The position numbers and the translations under genes are program-made. Source: Enterovirga rhinocerotis (lineage in GTDB: Bacteria > Pseudomonadota > Alphaproteobacteria > Rhizobiales > Beijerinckiaceae). From it: DNA of 64,000 nt. Below, one piece after another: positions 63,817-64,000 of the stretch; position 1 is the first letter of the stretch, and every line of letters begins with the position of its first letter. The notes under the pieces were generated by a model that saw only the letters and a list, made by a program, of their open reading frames with translations, had not been told where the DNA came from and did no database searches. The stretch is taken from positions 124,001-188,000 of the forward strand of contig NZ_SNZR01000011.1 of assembly GCF_004363955.1 (NCBI RefSeq), read 5' to 3'.

Positions 63817-64000
63817 CGCTCGACGCAGGGAGGGCGGGCCTCAGCCCCCTCCCGACCCTGCCGAACCTCTCCCGTCCACGACGCCACGCCGGCCATCGAT
63901 CCTGGCTGTGCATCCGAAAGCTGTGAGCCCGCCGCGGCTCGCTCTCCCTGGGCGCGCGACACGACGCGCGCGCAGCGGGGTCACGTCCACCCATGAAACC

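Overview
The window is a high-GC chromosomal segment from an alphaproteobacterium, most likely of the order Hyphomicrobiales (a Bosea-, Chelatococcus- or Methylobacterium-like soil or plant-associated heterotroph). This rests on two BioR-type biotin boxes beside bioYB, a sitABCD manganese/iron importer, a branched-chain keto-acid dehydrogenase operon under an Lrp regulator, CO-dehydrogenase-type (cox-like) maturation genes, and a dense coding style with many 4-bp ATGA overlaps. The genus assignment is inference.

Layout. 1-3738: end of a branched-chain-amino-acid-type ABC transporter (livG fragment, livF), a TetR regulator, a cupin, an FAD monooxygenase and a small helical protein, together a likely aromatic uptake and hydroxylation operon. 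4214-6376: a glutathione transferase and a fused double-glyoxalase/alpha-beta-hydrolase protein, suggesting quinone or electrophile detoxification. 6883-7311: a small AT-rich membrane protein. 7856-23372: an integrated mobile element of about 15.5 kb, with an XRE plus ImmA/IrrE regulatory pair at its left end and a large serine recombinase at its right end whose last codons lie inside a tRNA-Gln(CUG) gene. Between them are a primase/helicase-like replication module, a cluster of 11-bp palindromic units, a complete type I restriction-modification system (hsdRMS), and a TspO plus P1B-type ATPase pair. No conjugation genes are visible, so it looks like an integrative mobilisable element or genomic island.

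23549-28064 is core chromosome (a secreted protein, pepP, prmA, infA). 28133-31354 encodes a 1073-residue DUF4062-nSTAND1-transmembrane-helical-repeat protein, the best candidate in the window for an undescribed sensing or defence protein. 31428-34028: an isocitrate/isopropylmalate-type dehydrogenase, a basic hypothetical protein and a DapA-family aldolase. 34106-36408: bioB, bioY and bioR with two identical BioR boxes. 36510-43815: a hemolysin III protein, then a long leftward operon of molybdenum-hydroxylase maturation genes (mocA-like, molybdopterin-binding, two XdhC-type, CoxE-like VWA, MoxR/CoxD) led by a lone FAD-binding coxM-type subunit; the small and large catalytic subunits are absent here.

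44016-45961: a Bug/TctC-type binding protein, a predicted 30-residue small protein, a PRC-barrel protein and tRNA-Glu. 46955-50437: sitABCD. 50448-52947: a class III CoA-transferase and a Tat-exported phytase-like esterase. 52959-58851: the bkd operon (E1 alpha, E1 beta, E2, E3) with an ACT-like protein and an Lrp/AsnC regulator. 58999-63816: a LysR regulator, a 2-hydroxycarboxylate transporter and a divergent AtuA/DUF4387 fusion enzyme, with a T-N11-A operator in the divergent gap, probably a small organic-acid uptake and catabolism unit.
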